Below, one piece after another: positions 5,074-6,689 of a stretch of 6,689 nt of DNA. The notes under the pieces are model-generated. The model was not told the DNA's origin. It did not search any database and saw nothing but the letters and a program-made list of their open reading frames with translations. The stretch comes from an uncultured Clostridia bacterium (GTDB lineage: Bacteria; Bacillota; Clostridia; Oscillospirales; Ruminococcaceae), in assembly GCA_937907305.1 (NCBI GenBank), contig CALERQ010000102.1, positions 1 through 6,689 on the forward strand, read 5' to 3'. Positions within the stretch are counted from its first letter, which is position 1, and each line of letters begins with the position of its first letter. The position numbers were made by a program, and so were the translations under genes.

Positions 5074-6057
5074 TTAGCCGTACTGCGCGAGAACCGACCG
5101 CAGGTGGTGCTGGAACTGCTGGGCGACCGGCTGGGGCGAGAGGACCTGCACCGAGGTGCCGAGGCCGGTGAGCCAGGCAAAGAACTGCGGGCTGGGTACC
5201 ACCTCCACGGTGATGGTGAAGCCCGCCGGGGTGGGGGTGAGGACCCTATCCCGGCCAAAGCGGTCAAAGACAATATTGGCCATACTTGCGGCAAATTGCA
5301 GGGTGATCTGCTGGGGTTCGCCGCCGTACATGCCAAAGACCTTGCGGGAGTATTCCGCGGGGTCAAAGTGGGAGAAGAGCTCTTTCCCCAGGCGTTCCTC
5401 GCCGGTCTGGGCGATGGATTCCATCTTATCCACCCGGTAATGGCGGCGCTCCCCGTGCTCGGCATCGTAGCCGACGAGGTAGTAATTTTCGTCATCCCAC
5501 AGGAGCGCCCAGGGGCTGATCTGGTAGCGTTTGCCCTCGTGCCGGTATTTCTTTTTGCCGGTGATGTCCCAATCGAAATAGCGGAAGGTGATGCGGCTGC
5601 CGGCGGCGATGGCGCTGTGCAGGGCATCCACATTGTAGTAGATGCTCTCGTTCATATTCTTGACCCGGTGGGTGACATAGACCTGACGGCGCAGGGCCTG
5701 GGCCTCGTAGCGGCTGGACAGTTTTTCCAGCTTGGCGATGAGCTCATTGCTTTTGCGCAGGGAGAGGAATTTGCTGCTCTGCACGGCATCCACCAGCAGC
5801 TTTAATTCCGGCAGCTGGAACTCCCGGCTGGCCACATAGTAGCCGCCGCCCTGGGCCTTGCGGTACTCCACATCCAGGCCGCACTGACGCAGGGCTTCAA
5901 TGTCATCGTAGAGGCTTTTGCGCTCGGCGGGGATATCGTGCCGGGCCAGGTATTCGATCATTTGGGGGATGGTGGCGGGGTGTTCCTCATCGGTATTTTG
6001 CAGCAGGAACTGCCACAGGTACAGGCACTTGAGCTTTTGGTTGGCGGCGCGGGCCAT
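5074..6057 (-). CDS. WYL-domain transcriptional regulator with N-terminal winged helix-turn-helix
   Basis: The 327-residue protein has the full three-part layout of WYL regulators (DeoR/YafY-like). A winged helix-turn-helix spans about 8-75 (PAERKSLYDDIEALRQCGLD then GGGYYVASREF). A WYL domain spans about 140-220, with the core YYLVGYD at 192-198 and HYRVDKM at 206-212. The C-terminal WCX domain runs from about 245 to 325. Such proteins bind DNA as dimers, and their WYL domain senses ligands, often nucleotides or nucleic acid. The ATG is supported by GGAGGAGGGA on the minus strand (6063-6072), and a good promoter lies just upstream. Its target is not evident; autoregulation or control of the downstream lipid kinase are inferences. 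Nothing nearby indicates a phage-defence island, another frequent WYL setting. Confidence 0.92.
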   Translation of the reverse strand: MARAANQKLKCLYLWQFLLQNTDEEHPATIPQMIEYLARHDIPAERKSLYDDIEALRQCGLDVEYRKAQGGGYYVASREFQLPELKLLVDAVQSSKFLSLRKSNELIAKLEKLSSRYEAQALRRQVYVTHRVKNMNESIYYNVDALHSAIAAGSRITFRYFDWDITGKKKYRHEGKRYQISPWALLWDDENYYLVGYDAEHGERRHYRVDKMESIAQTGEERLGKELFSHFDPAEYSRKVFGMYGGEPQQITLQFAASMANIVFDRFGRDRVLTPTPAGFTITVEVVPSPQFFAWLTGLGTSVQVLSPQPVAQQFQHHLRSVLAQYG

Positions 6058-6090
6058 GGGGTCCCTCCTCCCGGTGAATTTTACGCCACC

Positions 6091-6119
6091 ATTTTACCAT
6101 AGCGTGTGGGGAAATACAA
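6091..6119 (-). promoter_or_regulatory. Promoter of the WYL regulator gene
   Basis: On the minus strand TTGTAT (6119-6114) and TAAAAT (6096-6091) are separated by exactly 17 bases. The -10 box carries the upstream TG of an extended -10. The predicted start near 6084 gives a leader of about 27 bases with a strong ribosome binding site. Confidence 0.65.
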
Positions 6120-6157
6120 TGGACAAAGGGCGCGGTTGGGGGCGGCTTTTCCGTGGT

Positions 6158-6202
6158 GAAAAGGAGGCAAAAGGATTTTTGGGGGCTGGTTGGTGGTCGC
6201 CT
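6158..6202. repeat. 45-bp repeat, first copy
   Basis: This segment matches 6481-6525 at 42 of 45 positions. Both copies follow a hairpin whose right arm begins GAAAAG (6146-6163 and 6465-6490), so hairpin and repeat appear to travel as one cassette. Confidence 0.75.
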
Positions 6203-6396
6203 GGCGGCGGGGTGGAGCCTTTTGCAAGGGCATAACCTGTACGCATGCCCCTGGAGCCTCCCTTGTGTAAAGGGAGGTGGTGAGCGGAGCGAACCGGAGG
6301 GATTGCCGACACAAACTATGCCCAGTTTCATTTCGCCTTCGGCGTCGCGGAGATTATGCAGGGTGCAAGGCCAGTACGCCTGCCCGGCGGGGGATA

Positions 6397-6460
6397 GTTT
6401 GTGGTCGCCTTCGGCGTCGCGGAGTCACCGGAGGGTGACGGCCTGTACGGCTCGCCGCCG
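6397..6460. repeat. 64-bp repeat, copy A
   Basis: It is identical to 6512-6575 except at 2 of 64 positions. It holds two small hairpins: CGCC, loop TTC, GGCG (6406-6416) and GTCACC, loop GGAG, GGTGAC (6424-6439). A 20-bp piece of it (6405-6424) recurs exactly at 6333-6352. Confidence 0.85.
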
Positions 6461-6464
6461 GGGC

Positions 6465-6490
6465 CCTACTTTTCTATGAAGAAAAGTAGG
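6465..6490. repeat. Perfect 10-bp hairpin between the 64-bp repeats
   Basis: CCTACTTTTC pairs perfectly across a 6-nt loop (TATGAA). It separates 64-bp copies A and B. No downstream T-run is present on either strand, so it is not called a terminator. Confidence 0.8.
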
Positions 6491-6511
6491 CAAAAGGATT
6501 TTTAGGGGCTG

Positions 6512-6575
6512 GTTTGTGGTCGCCTTCGGCGTCACGGAGTCACCGGAGGGTGACGGCCTGCACGGCTCGCCGCCG
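6512..6575. repeat. 64-bp repeat, copy B
   Basis: Second copy of the 6397-6460 repeat, 115 bases further on, with two substitutions. It is followed at once by the 11-bp hairpin at 6580-6605, just as copy A is followed by the hairpin at 6465-6490. The two trailing hairpins have unrelated stems. Confidence 0.85.
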
Positions 6576-6579
6576 TGGC

Positions 6580-6605
6580 GTTCCTTTTACTTGTGTAAAA
6601 GGAAC
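6580..6605. repeat. Perfect 11-bp hairpin after 64-bp copy B
   Basis: GTTCCTTTTAC pairs perfectly with 6595-6605 across the loop TTGT. Its position after copy B parallels the hairpin after copy A. Confidence 0.8.
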
Positions 6606-6689
6606 CAAAACACACTTGGGGCTGTGCCCCAAGACCCCCTTACCGCTAAGCTGCGGCTGGATACGAACGATGCTAAAGCATCGTCCGTA

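Larger units (their letters stand above)
6120..6689. other. Gene-free repeat mosaic upstream of the WYL regulator
   Basis: I find no supported gene in these 570 bases. The content is short repeats and perfect hairpins: CCTCCCTT stem at 6257-6277, CCTACTTTTC stem at 6465-6490, GTTCCTTTTAC stem at 6580-6605, CTTGGGGC stem at 6615-6633, and ACGATGCT stem at 6667-6684, extended by four more pairs to the window end. The stretch reading CTCCCTTGTGTAAAGGGAGG next to GGAGGGATTG resembles, from memory, intergenic repeats common in gut Clostridia. The mosaic probably continues past the right edge. Confidence 0.7.

Noticed and set aside
4370..5805. Plus-strand open frames opposite the lipid kinase and WYL genes
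   Set aside because: Shadows of well-supported minus-strand genes, without domains or ribosome binding sites.
6333..6575. Right-end repeats as a CRISPR array
   Set aside because: Repeats are irregularly spaced and are 64 or 45 bp long, the intervening segments are themselves repeated hairpins, and no cas genes are present.

Overview
The window is G+C-rich DNA, almost certainly from a bacterium of class Clostridia, probably the gut Oscillospirales (Faecalibacterium/Flavonifractor-like groups). That placement rests on the protein families, the strong AGGAGG-type ribosome binding sites, and hairpin-bearing intergenic repeats of the kind common in those genomes. It is an inference without a database search. 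Four full-length genes lie on the minus strand and one 40-residue gene on the plus strand. There are no RNA genes, phage genes or transposases.

Reading down the minus strand, a WYL-family transcriptional regulator (6057-5074) is followed by a YegS/DagK-type lipid kinase (4894-4013). Further on come the two subunits of an NfnAB-type electron-bifurcating ferredoxin:NADP+ oxidoreductase: the small subunit nfnA (3191-2346) and the large subunit nfnB (1885-485). NfnAB couples NADH and reduced ferredoxin to NADPH formation, which fits a strict anaerobe that ferments and needs biosynthetic NADPH. The small plus-strand gene (3752-3874) has its own promoter and ribosome binding site.

The most unusual content is between the genes. 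Five intergenic palindromic elements (325-406, 1943-2030, 2225-2315, 3900-3983, 4944-4999) are built as a closing stem around consecutive short perfect hairpins with tiny loops. In the first three, every arm abuts the next with no unpaired base, giving a perfect four-way cloverleaf junction. Corresponding arms differ between elements by compensating base-pair changes. One element follows the 3' end of each minus-strand gene, and an extra one sits just upstream of nfnB, so the nfnA-nfnB pair is split by 460 bases holding two elements.

Three other repeat regions are present. A 149-bp direct tandem duplication lies at 1-298. Three diverged repeat units lie between nfnA and the small gene (about 3231-3675); the middle one carries a perfect 16-bp palindrome over a candidate nfnA promoter. 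A gene-free right end (6120-6689) is a mosaic of short repeats and perfect hairpins.
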